This document shows positions 42,715-53,524 of a DNA stretch of 64,000 nt, piece after piece. Source of the stretch: Molossus alvarezi (Eukaryota; Chordata; Mammalia; Chiroptera; Molossidae). The stretch is taken from the NCBI GenBank assembly GCA_037176705.1, contig CM073886.1:21003501-21067500 (forward strand). The letters are read 5' to 3'. How positions within the stretch are numbered: the stretch's first letter is position 1; each line of letters begins with the position of its first letter. The notes beneath the pieces are model-generated. The model saw nothing but the letters and a program-made list of their open reading frames with translations. It made no database searches and had not been told where the DNA came from. The position numbers were made by a program, and so were the translations under genes.

Positions 42715-43124
42715 TCTGGTTCCAATGGCTTCTGTAACCAACTACCAAAACCCAGTAACTTAAAATAGCAAAAATGTATTGCCTCACAGATCTGGAGGCT
42801 AGAAGTCAAAGTCAAGGTGTCAGCAGGGACATCTCCCTCTGGAGGCTCTAGGGGGAGCCCTTCTCTGCTTTTTCCTCGTTTCTGGTGGTGACTAGCAATC
42901 CTTGGAGTCCCTTGGCTTATAGTTGCATCACTCCAATCTCTGCCTCCATTGTCACCTGGCCACCTTTTTCCTATCTTTCTTCTTATGAGGACACCAGTCA
43001 TAATAGATGAAAAGCTCAACATACTCCAGTATGACCTCACCTTACTTTTTTTTAAATCCTCACCAGAGGACATTTTTTCAGTTTTGTTCAGATAGAGTTT
43101 CAGATGGAGTGGGAGGGAGAGAGA

Positions 43125-43170
<46 letters not shown>

Positions 43171-43380
43171 TCAACATGAAAGGGACACATCAAGTGGCTG
43201 CCTCCCGCACGACCCCAACCAGGGCAGGGGACAAATTGCAACCAAGGTACTTGCCCTTGACTGGAATCGAACCCATGACTCATTGGTCCTTGGGCTGATG
43301 CTCTAACCGCTGAGCCAAACTGGCTGGGGTGACCTCACCTTACTTTATGAATTACACCTGCAGCGACCCTAGGAGCTCAA
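42715..43380 (-). mobile_element. MLT1-like MaLR LTR with SINE
   Basis: Ggcttctgtaaccaactacc, cacagatctggaggctagaa, atgaggacaccagtcataat, then after the SINE gacctcaccttactttatga. Reverse of MLT1 order. Confidence 0.75.
43049..43329 (-). mobile_element. VES-like SINE, type A with duplicated body segment
   Basis: Tttaaatcctcaccagagga, then gatagagtttcagatggagt with a doubled 'cagat...gagt' start and a long (GA)n. Reversed head ends gccaaactggctgggg. Perfect 17-bp TSD tgacctcaccttacttt at 43032-43048 and 43330-43346. Confidence 0.96.
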
Positions 43381-45639
43381 GCATTTTTTCCCAGGATGTC
43401 CCTCTCCATGCCTTGGGTATGTAGGAACACTTGTATATGCACATGTATACATGTATGTAGGCATGCATGTAAATATGTGTTTTATAAGGTTTGCTTCTGC
43501 TCTCCTCTAAATGTCACCATTCTAGTTTGTAGGCAGGGAGACATCTGTTGTTCTCCTGAGTTTTAAGAGTATAAATCCTTGCTTTGGTTTTACATTGATT
43601 TTTTTTTTTTAAAGAAATTCTCTCTGTGGATTTTGCCAAGCCATGCCAAGGAATCTAACAGATTATCGGATGTTGTTGGGAGTCGGCCCAGTTAATGCAA
43701 TATTTCCTGGGCATCTGCTGGGTGGCACAGGATTAAACTGGCTGATTCCTTTGTGCCATTTTTAGATGACTGATGAATATTTCAGGTGTCAGAAAGGCCT
43801 AATTCACAAAAACGGGCTCGGGATAGGGCCTGAAAGTGAATGAGCGCCAAGTGCAGCGGATGCTTTCCGAGCACGTATGGGTCTGAGAGAGGGCACGTAA
43901 AAGACAGGTGAATTTTGGGGTGTTGAATCAAGCGTCCAGAACTGCCAGAACCTGAGGACCACCTGCGGGAAGCAGACTGCTTGATGACAAGGCCCTCTAC
44001 CTCTCGTTTGTACAGCACTTTGCAGTTGACAGAGACCTTGATTCTGTTACCCTCTTGAGCCCTGCAGCGAATCTGCGATATCAGCAGGTGCTTCTCTAAT
44101 GGTTCACTCCAGGGACAAGACAACCAAGACCCAGAGAGGTGACGCTGTAGAATGTTAGGTGATGCTGTAAGATGTTAGGGCATCTCTAATGGATTATATG
44201 GGACATTTGTACCAGGACCAAGATGAAGCCCATCGCTCCTCCTCCCCAGGCCCTGACTGTGGGTCTGGGGCTCCTTCTTCCTGTCTGGGAGGAGGTGTTG
44301 GTGTGGTTCTCATGCTGGGCTCATAGGAAGGATCCCTCTTTGTCACAGAACCAGGGCTCCGCTAGTAGGCGGGATGGAGGACGATCACTTCCCTGTGGTG
44401 GCTTCACATCTCGGATGCCTCTTTTCTGCCAGCCCTTGCCCCTTGCCTATGAGGCCCTTCATTTTCTCGCTTCCTTCCTTGTTTTCTTCCACACCTCCTC
44501 ACACCCTTGCTGCCACCATTCCTTAGTGGGCTCTGGAGACTTACCAACCCTATCCCACCACTTCACATTCATTTTAAACTTGACCACGTGGCCAACAGGA
44601 AGGGACTGCTACTTCTATTCTGTAGGTGGGGAGATGGAGGCACCTCTGGAAGAAGATGCTGGTCCAAAGTCACTGAACTGGATGAGCACTTGTTTTGGGG
44701 AGGAAGGGCAAGCAGGCTGAGGGGTGGCTAGTTGGAATAATTTCAGCGGGATCTGGGACTGCCCCTGATGGTCTGGTACCTGTGAGTGATTCAGGCAAGG
44801 GGATAGTGGCTGGAGGGAGTGTAAGAGATTGACAAAGGAGGTGGTTGTGGTGTGGGCTCCGGATCGGTTGGTTTGCATAGGAAATGGACACTCTCAGGGG
44901 AGTCATTTGTTACCTTCTGAAATCAGCTAACCCTGGGAGGGGCAGTCCTCTTGGGCTAGCAAGGCTTCAAGATGTCAACGCATTGAAAGTATAAAATCAA
45001 AAAAGACACTGTTAACAGAGAACCCAATTCTTTTGAGTACAAAACCACATTTTTTCCTACTCCACCCATCCATCCTTGTCGGAGACCAGGAGATACTTCC
45101 TTGAGACCTAGAAGAAAGAAGCACCATTATTTTTTTTTTTGGCTATGAACAATTATGGATGCGCGTGCATCCTTTCTTCTGCCTCGTTCTCTTCTGGCAA
45201 TGGCTGTCTACACGCTGTCCAGCACGATTACTCTCTCTGCTGAGCCCAGCCTGGGTAAATGTCAGGTCTCTGATTAAAAGGCATAATACACTGGTCAAAT
45301 GCACCGTAACAGAAGTAATGAACAGACAGAAGGATATTAAAACCCTGGAAGTCTGTGCTGCATCTCCCTCTTTTCTAGGGCTGGAGCTGAGGCTGGAAAT
45401 ACTGCAGTGTTAACTCTTTGAGGTCTGCAGTCAGCAGGACTCTAGACTCCAGATCAGGTAGGCATGCAGGGGCGAGCCCCAGAGACTGTCTGTCCTGCTG
45501 TGGTTCCCTGGGAACTTTTTCATTCCCACCCAGGTTTGGCTGAGCAGTGGAGAAAGGGCAGAGAGAACTATAACAAACAAGAGCCTGTACTAGGAGTGTC
45601 AGCACATTTTCATCAATTCTGTTCAATATCTGCGAGTTG
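43381..45639. other. Unassigned single-copy-like sequence
   Basis: No exon or young repeat is recognised. 43605-43800 is a conserved-looking non-repetitive block. 44136-44180 has a small tandem duplication (gtgacgctgtagaatgttag, gtgatgctgtaagatgttag). A 165-codon frame (44223-44720) shows no domain. Confidence 0.35.
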
Positions 45640-45910
45640 GGTGGTAATAATGAGAATAATAGCTTACATTTATGGAGCTCTTATTACATGCCAGGCTCTG
45701 TGCTAAGCACCTTCTGTGCACTGTTTATTTAATTCTCACAACGATTCCATGCAGTAGGCATGGTTATTGTCTCCATTGTACAGAGGAGGAAACCAAGGAG
45801 CAGTGAGACACGGGACATACAAGTAGCAGCTGGTGGAGCCATGATTCAAATCCAGACAGACTGACTCAAGCTCTGAACATCATTTCACAGATGAAGAAGT
45901 GAGACTAACA
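45640..45910. mobile_element. MIR-type relic
   Basis: Agcttacatttatggagctc, tgccaggctctgtgctaagc, tacagaggaggaaaccaagg, ccatgattcaaatccagaca match a reversed MIR-class element. Confidence 0.75.
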
Positions 45911-46085
45911 GGTTAAGTGACTTATTTTCTTTTTAAACTTAACTTTATTGTTGAATATATTACAGATATTTCTCCTTTTCCCCCTGTTGACCCCCTCCTC
46001 CCCCCTCCCGACCCCCTCCTGCCTTTCTCCACACTGTTATCTGTGTCCATTGGTTATGCATATAGGCATATAAGTTCTCTGAATA

Positions 46086-46795
46086 TTTCTTGCCACTCCC
46101 TTCTGGCCTGCAAAGTTTCTCTTGAGAGATCTTCTGACAGTCTTATGGGAGCTCCCTTGTAGGAAACTAACTGCTTTTATCTTGCTGCTTTTAAAATTTT
46201 ATCATTGTCTTTAACCTTTTGCATTTTGATGATAATGTGTCTTGGTGTGAGCTGCTTGGGGTTCATGTTGTTTAGGACTCTCTGTGCTTCCTGAACTTGT
46301 ATGTCTATTTCCTTCACCAAGTTAAGGAAATTTTCTGTCGTTATTGTTTCAAATAGGTTTTCAATTTCTTGTTCTCTCTCTTCTCCTTCTGGCACCCCTA
46401 TGATGCAAATGTTGGTATGCTTGAAGTTGTCCCAGAGGCTCCTCACACTATCCTCATTTTTATTAAAATTCTTTTTTCTGTTCTGATTAGGTGTTTTTTG
46501 ATTCCTTATATTCCAAATCGATGGTTTGCTTCTTGGTTTTACCTACTCTACTATTGAATCTCTGTAAATTATTCTTTATTTCAGTTAGTGCCTCCTTTAT
46601 TTCTGACTGGTCCTTTTTTACGCTCTTGAGGCTCTCACTAAGATCCTTGAAGTTCTCACTAAGTTTACTGAGCATCTTTATGAGCAGTGTTTTGAACTCT
46701 ACATCTGTTAGATTGCTTATCTCGATTTTGTTTAGTTCTTTTCCTGGAGTTTTGTTCTGTTCTTTCATTTGAGACATGTTTCTTTTTCTCCTCAT
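46086..46795 (-). pseudogene. L1 ORF1 remnant
   Basis: L1 ORF1 encodes the trimeric RNA-binding protein of the L1 particle. The N-terminal part (46795-46487) has a charged start and a Leu/Lys/Glu-rich coiled-coil region. The RRM-like part (46446-46177) contains NICIIGVPEGEEREQEIENL and RHIIIKMQKVKDNDKILKAA. The C-terminal-domain start YKGAPIRLSEDLSRETLQAR is readable to about 46090. A stop near 46488 (TAA where CAA is expected) and a frameshift before 46446 break it. About the last 45 residues usual for the family are absent because of the junction to the 3'UTR. Confidence 0.88.
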
Positions 46796-47701
46796 TTTTG
46801 CTGTCTCCCTGTGTTTCTTTCTATGTATTAGGTAGAGTTGCTATGTCTCCTGGGCTTCCTAGAGTGGGCTATTGTAGTAGGTGTCCTGTAGGATCCAGTG
46901 GCACAGCCTCCCTGGTCTCCCAGCTGGGCCCTTGAGATGCACCCCTCGTGTGGACTTTACACCCGTCTGTTGTAATTGAGTCTTGATTGCTGTTGGCACA
47001 TCAATGAGAGGGTTTTACTTAGGCTGGTCAGCTGCAAGGACTGGCTGTGTCCACTATCCACCGACCTCTGACTACCTTGGATGATCAGCTGTACAGGGGC
47101 CCACCACACAGAGCAAGACTTATTTCAGAAAGTCACGGTGGAGGTGGTTGGGTGGTGGTGCTTCACAGTGGTCTGAAGCTGTCCACTGGTTTTGCTGGCT
47201 CTGGGGCCAGGTCAGCCACTGCCTGTGTTCTATCTGGAGCCACCAGGCATAAGCTACAAAGCTGTCTGCAGATGGCTGCTTCTTGTGCTGTGCTTGGAGG
47301 TGCCCAGGCAAAGCCAAGTTTTAACCAAGGCTGGCTGCTTCTAGTGCCAGGCCTGGGGTCACTTAACAAGAGGTATGAGGCTGCTGCTTGTTTGAGAGAA
47401 TTTAGGAAAATCTGAAGTAGGATCCAAGATAGGCCAATCCTATGGTAAAGCAACTGGTAACAACTTGGATGGGCCTAAAAGCTGGGTGGGGCAGGGCTTC
47501 AGGGAATCACCAGGGCAGGGCAAATAGTGTGAGCCAGGTTGCTGGAGTCCCAGATATGGCGGTAGTCTGCTGCCCCAGGGAAGGGCTCACCAAAGGAAAA
47601 AGGCCTCTGACAGCACGTCTGTCCAGGAGAAAGCCCCCTCTACAGCCCTTGCTCCAGTGCCAAACAACTCAGTTCTTCCCCTTATGTCTCTGGTGCCTTT
47701 C

Positions 47702-47750
47702 GCTGGACCTTAGGCTGACACTTTAACCACTGAGCCAAACCAGCCAGGGC
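47702..47750 (-). mobile_element. 49-nt SINE head without tail, perfect TSD
   Basis: On the minus strand this is gccctggctggtttggctca followed by the rest of the first 49 nt of a type A head, stopping at aaggtccagc. There is no body, hairpin or A-tail. Perfect 15-bp TSD tctctggtgcctttc at 47687-47701 and 47751-47765 shows target-primed insertion of only this fragment. Host sequence is the L1 5'UTR. Confidence 0.93.
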
Positions 47751-48086
47751 TCTCTGGTGCCTTTCAAGCTGCATCCCCCAAGCTGGAGCTCCGAAGGAGC
47801 AAGTCTAAGTCTGTGCGCAGGCCCTTTAAGAGGAACTGTGGGGGCGGGGCTCCAGCCCCCTCAGCCTCCATCAACCTCAGTTCCTGCTGGTTTTACAGCC
47901 AGAAGTGTTGGGACTTCTCTTCCTGGCACTGGAACCCTGAGCTGGGCGCCTGGTGTGGGATGGGGACCCCTCAGTCCTCAGGGAGGACCTTCCAGCTGAG
48001 GTGTCCCTCCAGATTTTTATCCACCACACGTGTGTGTGGGACCAGCCCCTCCGCCTCCACCCCCTCCTACCAGGCTCCATGTGGCC

Positions 48087-48142
48087 TCTTTTTTTTTTTT
48101 TTTAATCCTCACTCGAGGACATTTTTTCCCCTGATAGAGTGG

Positions 48143-48201
<59 letters not shown>

Positions 48202-48345
48202 AACATCGAGTGGCTGCCACCCGCATGACCCAACCAGGGCTGGGGACAAACTGCAACCAAGGTATGTGCCCTTGACTGGAATTGAACCCGCAACTCACTG
48301 GTCTGTGGGCTGATACTCTACCGCTGAGCCAAAGTGGCCAGGGCT
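48087..48345 (-). mobile_element. VES-like SINE, type A with expanded (GA)n
   Basis: T15, aatcctcactcgaggacatt, (GA) run at about 48150-48196, reversed head ending gccaaagtggccagggc. It marks the 5' limit of the L1-derived element; sequence beyond it is not L1. No clear TSD. Confidence 0.93.
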
Positions 48346-49309
48346 GCAAGGAGAGTTTTAAGCAGAAGAGTGTTGTTGCCTGTTTTCGTAATTAAAGGTC
48401 ACTGTGGTGGTGCTGGGTGAGAATGGAGATTTCTCATGAGGAGCTCCGGCAGATGCCCCTGGGGACCAGAGAAGATGTGGCTGGAGCTGGGAGGAGGGGT
48501 TTGGTCTTGGGGCAGGAGTGGCAAGCCCCCTGCAGCTCCCATGAGAAATGAAGGCATCATCACCCTCTTGCTCCACTGCTGCTGGGACTGCAAAGCCTTC
48601 CCACCTACAGACCCAGCCCAGGCACCTGGAGACAATTCCTGGGACCTCCCAGCAGCAAAGTCACATGGCCTCATCTACCACCAACATATCTGCCTGGGAG
48701 AACCTTCCTCGCCAATTCTATTTTTGCTCCCCTTGGCAGCTCTGTGGAAATTAAAAGGCTATTTGCAGTGACTAATGTTGCTAATTCTGATCAAACAATT
48801 TAAAATTCATCCTTTGCCATATCAGAGACCCACTAGGGAACAGAATTAACACATCATTTGTGGCAATTTTTATGACGGTTGGTGGAAAACAAAAAAGACA
48901 TTAAAATTGGTTTCAATTCAAATTGCTGCTCATTAGACTGCCGCCTTTAACATAGCCCATCCCGATCTATACAATAGATCTCCGTCTGTTCCGGCTTGTG
49001 AACGAGAGGAGGGGCCTTGACAAGCTGGCTGCTGGTCCAAGGCGCTGGAGACTTGGGAATAACGGGGGTGATGCATCCTACTGCCCTCTGCTCCCCTGGC
49101 TCCTCTTCCAACTCCAACCCCAGCTCAGCTGCCTTTGAGCCTTCCTGTCCTGAGAGACTGGATGTGGTTCCCATTTAAAAAAGTTAAAATTCAGAATTCA
49201 GGAAGCCAAATGTTAAAAAACAACAAGCTTCCCAGTGTTACCCAAACTCGAGTCATTCATATACCACCCGTGTATTTTTCCCTTACCCATAACCATGTTC
49301 TATTATTTA
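48346..49309. other. Unassigned, partly conserved-looking sequence
   Basis: 48755-48960 is AT-rich, non-repetitive and dense in TAAT/AATTA words. 48400-48720 is GC-rich with frames of up to 111 codons without known domains. No exon is recognised. Confidence 0.4.
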
Positions 49310-49860
49310 CTTATTATAAAGCCAACTCATAACTTCATAACATATATTATGTATTAATTAAATCAATATTAATTATAATGGGAAACTTTTACTATATATG
49401 TTAAAGTATATGTCATATATAAAAAGTTATAAAAGATATACATTATATATTATAGTACATAACATATATGTTATAATCTATTATATGTCATATAGAGTGT
49501 CACACACAATAACATATATATAGTACTATATATAACATACTACATTATAAAATATTATATATGCTATATATATTATGTCAATATATATGTTAAAGTGTAT
49601 AACATTACTATATTCTATTTATATTAACATATTATTAATAAACATTATATTTATGTTATATACATTTATTAAATTAATACAAATTTAGTTTTAAACAGAA
49701 AACTTTACAACACTATTGTAAATGAAAAACCAACATCACAAACAATAAATAAACACTAAGTGTAAAAAGATGATTTAAAACATTTGACAAAAACTAATAC
49801 AAAGTAAAATGGAATGTAAACTATAATTGAAAATGAAAATAAAGTTAACATTAAAAAACA
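49310..49860. repeat. AT-rich low-complexity block
   Basis: Dominated by variants of tatatgttaaagtatatgtc and attaattaaatcaatatt, over 85 percent A+T by eye. No regular unit persists for long. Many TATATA and inverted AT words could form cruciforms. Confidence 0.8.
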
Positions 49861-49904
49861 AAACAAAATAAACCCATATTCACCCCTTGGGTTTTGTTCT
49901 ACAT

Positions 49905-49908
<4 letters not shown>

Positions 49909-49948
<40 letters not shown>
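49909..49948. repeat. (GT)n microsatellite
   Basis: An uninterrupted GT run after cataaggg. Confidence 0.97.
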
Positions 49949-49950
<2 letters not shown>

Positions 49951-50315
49951 AAATGTATATAAAAAATGGGCAATTAGAATGTAATTACTGTAGACACATA
50001 TTTGCAGCCTTTTCACCATTAGATGGGTATGAACAAGTTAAAAAGTGACTTGCCAGTTGAAAACCTAAAGCTTACATGTAACAACAACAAGAACAAAATA
50101 AATACAATGGAAAAGGAAACAATAGATCAGATTCTACTCAGATACATTTGTGAGTGAAGGCAATTTATGGAGGCAGAGCGGCAGAACACAGCCTCTTCTG
50201 GAGGACCAGGGAAGACCTCTCAGAGCCGGCAACAGACCATTTCCAGTAGCAGTCTTCTTGGGGTCCCAAGAGAGGCCTTTCAACCAGCAGGATCTTAAAA
50301 GATTTAACAATTTTT
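49949..50315. other. Unassigned sequence
   Basis: No gene or repeat is recognised. Confidence 0.35.
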
Positions 50316-50569
50316 TATTTTTATTTTTATCCTCACCCGAGGACATTTTTACATTTTTTTTTTGTTCAGATAGAGTGGGAGGGAGAGAGAGGGAGAGAGA
50401 GAGAGAAACATCGACATGAAAGGGACACATCGAGTGGCCGCCACCCGTACGACCCAAACAGGGCTGGGGACAAACTGCAACTGAGGTACATGCCCTGAGA
50501 GGGAACTGAACCTGGGTCTCTCCGGACCACAGGCCAATGCTCTAACCGCTGAGCCAAACCAGCCAGGGC
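50316..50569 (-). mobile_element. VES-like SINE, type A
   Basis: Tttatcctcacccgaggaca, reversed head ending gccaaaccagccagggc. Flanks ttaacaattttt and taacgattttt form a decayed TSD. Confidence 0.94.
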
Positions 50570-50577
50570 TAACGATT

Positions 50578-50820
50578 TTTTTAATCCTCACCCAAGAATA
50601 TTTTTTTACCTCTATCTTCAGATAGAGTGGGAGCAAGAGAAAGGGAGAGAGAGAGGAACATTGATTTGAGAGAGACATATCGACTGGTTGCCTCCCTGAT
50701 GACCTGGATCAAGGCCGGGAATGAACCACAACCAAGGTACGTGCCCTTGGCCGGAATCGAACCCGAGAGTCATTGGTCCGTGGGCCGATGCTCTAACCCC
50801 TGAACCAAACAAGCTAGGGC
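50578..50820 (-). mobile_element. VES-like SINE, type A, at the same target
   Basis: Tttaatcctcacccaagaat, reversed head ending accaaacaagctagggc. The target recurs as taataattgtttttt after it. Confidence 0.92.
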
Positions 50821-50890
50821 TTAATAATTGTTTTTTGAATTTTGTATCCCCAGTCCCTACAATTACCCAGTCCTACCCAGCTTGGGCAAG

Positions 50891-50892
50891 TG

Positions 50893-50951
<59 letters not shown>

Positions 50952-50970
50952 GAGAGAGAGCGTGCGCGCG
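50891..50970. repeat. Compound (GT)n(GA)n(CG) microsatellite
   Basis: A (TG) run, then (GA) with a GCGA break, then cgtgcgcgcgc. Confidence 0.97.
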
Positions 50971-51299
50971 CTTTGAAGTAGATTTTACAAGCTCCAGGAT
51001 TATGATAAATCTCTAGTCTTCTCTCAAATTACCCTTCCCATCACCATAGCAACCCATGAAACAAAAAGGACAGAAGGAAAGATTTTTGATGTTATTTTGC
51101 CTGGGGCCTTGTCACATCTTTGATATTCCCTGAGACCCAGGTCTTAGGGCCCCAAGTTCAGCATCATGTGTTTGTGTTGATTATCTTGGGTTACCTGGAA
51201 TTTATTCTTTTGTGGTATTGGCTTCTATCAGAGAGGTATGGAGAGTAACTAGAGATTCTAAAGCAATTAATTGGAAGTTACAGGAAAGCCATTATGCAA
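50971..51299. other. Unassigned sequence
   Basis: No gene or repeat is recognised. Confidence 0.35.
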
Positions 51300-51830
51300 A
51301 TTGTGGCAGATATTTTCCCAAGATGGCTGCTAAAACCTCCTGTCCTACATGCCATGCCCAGACCCGGACCAGCCCCATCAGGAGTCGTAGTCTGTGTCTC
51401 CTCTTTGTGAACCGGATAGGGTCTGGTGTCTGTTTTGACCAACGGAGTATAGTCGAAGTCACGGGATAGCACTTCTGAGGTCAGGTCATAAAAATGCTAT
51501 GCAGTCCCCCTTGTGCTCATTCTCAGAAACCAGCACTACACTGTGGGGAGCCCAAGCCTGCTGCGGAGAGGCCCAGGTGAGGAGGCACAGAGGTCCCCAG
51601 TCCTGGCTGAGGTCCCAGCTGGTAGACAGCGCCAACTTATTAGTCACAGGAGTCACGTCCAGCCCTCAGTCTAGCTACCCAGTGGGTGCTGCATGGGACA
51701 GAGAGGAGCTGCACCTGCTGAGCCCTACCCAGATTATATACTGATGAAGAAAACAAATAATTAGTGTTGTTTAAGCCACTAAGTCTTGGAGTTACTTAGC
51801 AATAAATAACCCAAAGAAATGGATGTCCCA
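51300..51830 (+). mobile_element. MaLR/ERVL-type LTR-like relic
   Basis: Ccaagatggctgctaaaacc near the start and tgttgtttaagccactaagt with cttagcaataaataaccc at the end have the layout of an ancient LTR with a poly(A) signal. Subfamily not assigned. Confidence 0.5.
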
Positions 51831-51923
51831 GTAAAATGATTTTTGTTTTGTGGAAGTAGAATGCTCACCCACTTTCTATCTCTTCATGTGTGCTTTCAAT
51901 TCTGTTTTAAAACTAGACCTCCT

Positions 51924-52167
51924 GCCCTGGCCAGTTTGTCTCAGCGGTTAGAGCGTCGACCTGCAGGAGAGACCCGGGTTCAGTTCCCGCTAAGGGCATG
52001 TACCTCGGTTGCAGTTTGTCCCCTGCCCCAGCTGGGGTCGTGTGGGTGGCAGCCACTCGATGTGTCTCTCTCACATCAATGTTTCTCTCTCTCCCTCCCT
52101 CTCTCCTTCCCACTCTATCTGAAGATAAATGCAAAAGTGTCCTCGGGTGAGGATAAAAAAAAAAAAT
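51924..52167 (+). mobile_element. VES-like SINE, type A
   Basis: Head gccctggccagtttgtctca, gggttcagttcccgctaagg, body, agtgtcctcgggtgaggata, A13. Missing a few bases in the anticodon region (gacctgcaggagagacc). Confidence 0.94.
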
Positions 52168-52194
52168 AGGGGTGACAATAATAGTATATACACC

Positions 52195-52275
52195 GTGAGA
52201 CTATTTTGAAGATTCAATAAATTAATTAACAATAAGCATTTAGCACATAGTAGGTGCCCAATAAATGTAGCTCTT
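52195..52275 (+). mobile_element. MIR 3' relic
   Basis: Gattcaataaattaattaac, tagcacatagtaggtgccca, ataaatgtagctctt. Confidence 0.75.
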
Positions 52276-53524
52276 ACAACATTTGGAAATGAAAGGGGTT
52301 GGAGAAGTTAGGGAGGGTGGACACAGTGAATCCAATGAGGCTTATAGGAAACCCTGCGAACTGAGAAACAAAATGATTTTCTCATCTCACCAAGATGATT
52401 TCTTTTCAGATTATAGAGACATTTCAACTGAGATAAGGTGAACAATCGACTTGCAGGTAGGAAGTGCAATGTCACCTCATGAGAAACAGCCTGCCCTGTG
52501 GAAGAAGGTAGGTGGAAGAATGTGCTTGATTATTTCATTGAGGTTAGACATGCTACCTGGGGCTAAGACATCCTTCCAGACCCGGGGTGTCCCCAGGAGA
52601 GTGACCCCTGGGGAAATCTGTGATTTTAGGTCACTCTCTCAAAGGCTCCTTAATGGAGTCTTTAATGGACTTCCATTGTCTGGGAAACGAGGTGGAATCT
52701 TTCTGCATGAAGGTGGAAGGTGATGTCTGGTTCACATTCTGTACAGAACGGGACCTGTCCTCCAGGGATTAGAATAGAAAGCAGGACAGGAGAGTTTCTT
52801 TAACCCTTCTATGGCTTCTGTAATCACTGAAGAAGTGGGGGGAGGGATGAAGCAGTGAGGGAGGGAATGACTGATCAGGGAGCTAATGAGTGGACCAGTT
52901 AGCATGTGAACCAGCGAGTAAACAACATCAGTGAACCCCTGTTGTTACTCCACCAAGTCCCCCTCCCCTCGATCTTTCCTGTTCTGCTTACTGACTCTGG
53001 ACATTTCTCAAAGCGAGACTTGATCAGGTGTAGGTTATAGGATACAGGCAGGGCACAGCTGGGTTATTTGGGAAATGACGCCAGGAAGCAGCAGGGAGGG
53101 CACTGGGAGAGTGAGACAGGGAAGGGAGAGAAGACCGCAGAGCAGCGGTGTGTGTGTGAGCTGGTTAAATGTTATGGGCATTGAAGCTTGGTCTCGATAG
53201 GGGTACTTGGAGGAACTGTGTGGTATGCACCTTAGAAGTGGCTCACCAAAGAATGGGGTGCAGGGACAATGACCTGTCAGTTCCCATCTCCCATTGGTTG
53301 AGGGTTGTCCCAGGTGTACTGACTCCACCTCACTTCTAGGATGTGTGACTCCCCTTGGGCAGAAAGCAGAGTGACAGCTCCCTGTACCCGGAGGAGTGTT
53401 TACCCTTCACAGCTTGGCTGAAATCAGGGGGGCCCAGAGAAGGTGGTCCAGTACAAGGCTCCACCAGCCCCTGCTGTTCCTCTTATCTCTACTTCAGGCC
53501 ACTGGGTTCATTTTCAACCCAGGA
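52276..53524. other. Unassigned sequence
   Basis: No exon or repeat is recognised. 52780-53110 contains several G-rich gggaggga words. Confidence 0.35.

Larger units (their letters stand above)
45930..48086 (-). mobile_element. L1-derived element lacking ORF2 (5'UTR-ORF1-3'UTR)
   Basis: On the minus strand: L1 5'UTR-like text from 48086 to 46796 (including ccagaagtgttgggacttct and aactgagttgtttggcactg), ORF1 at 46795 to about 46086, then an immediate jump to the 3'UTR (gaacttatatgcctatatgc, gataacagtgtggagaaagg, atatctgtaatatattcaac) and tail. All of ORF2 and the last part of ORF1 are missing. The junction at about 46083-46087 reads atattcagagaacttatat. This resembles 'half-L1' (HAL1) elements, or a single internal deletion or spliced L1 RNA. 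The 5' end is cut or hidden by the SINE at 48087. Confidence 0.85.

Noticed and set aside
42384..43283. 299-codon open frame on the minus strand
   Set aside because: It runs through unassigned sequence, an MLT1-like LTR and a type A SINE with its (GA)n tract; low-complexity Ser/Leu repeats come from the SINE. No domain is recognisable.
47687..47765. CRISPR-like repeat-spacer unit (two identical 15-mers around 49 nt)
   Set aside because: This is a target-site duplication around a retroposed SINE fragment in a mammalian genome; there is no array.
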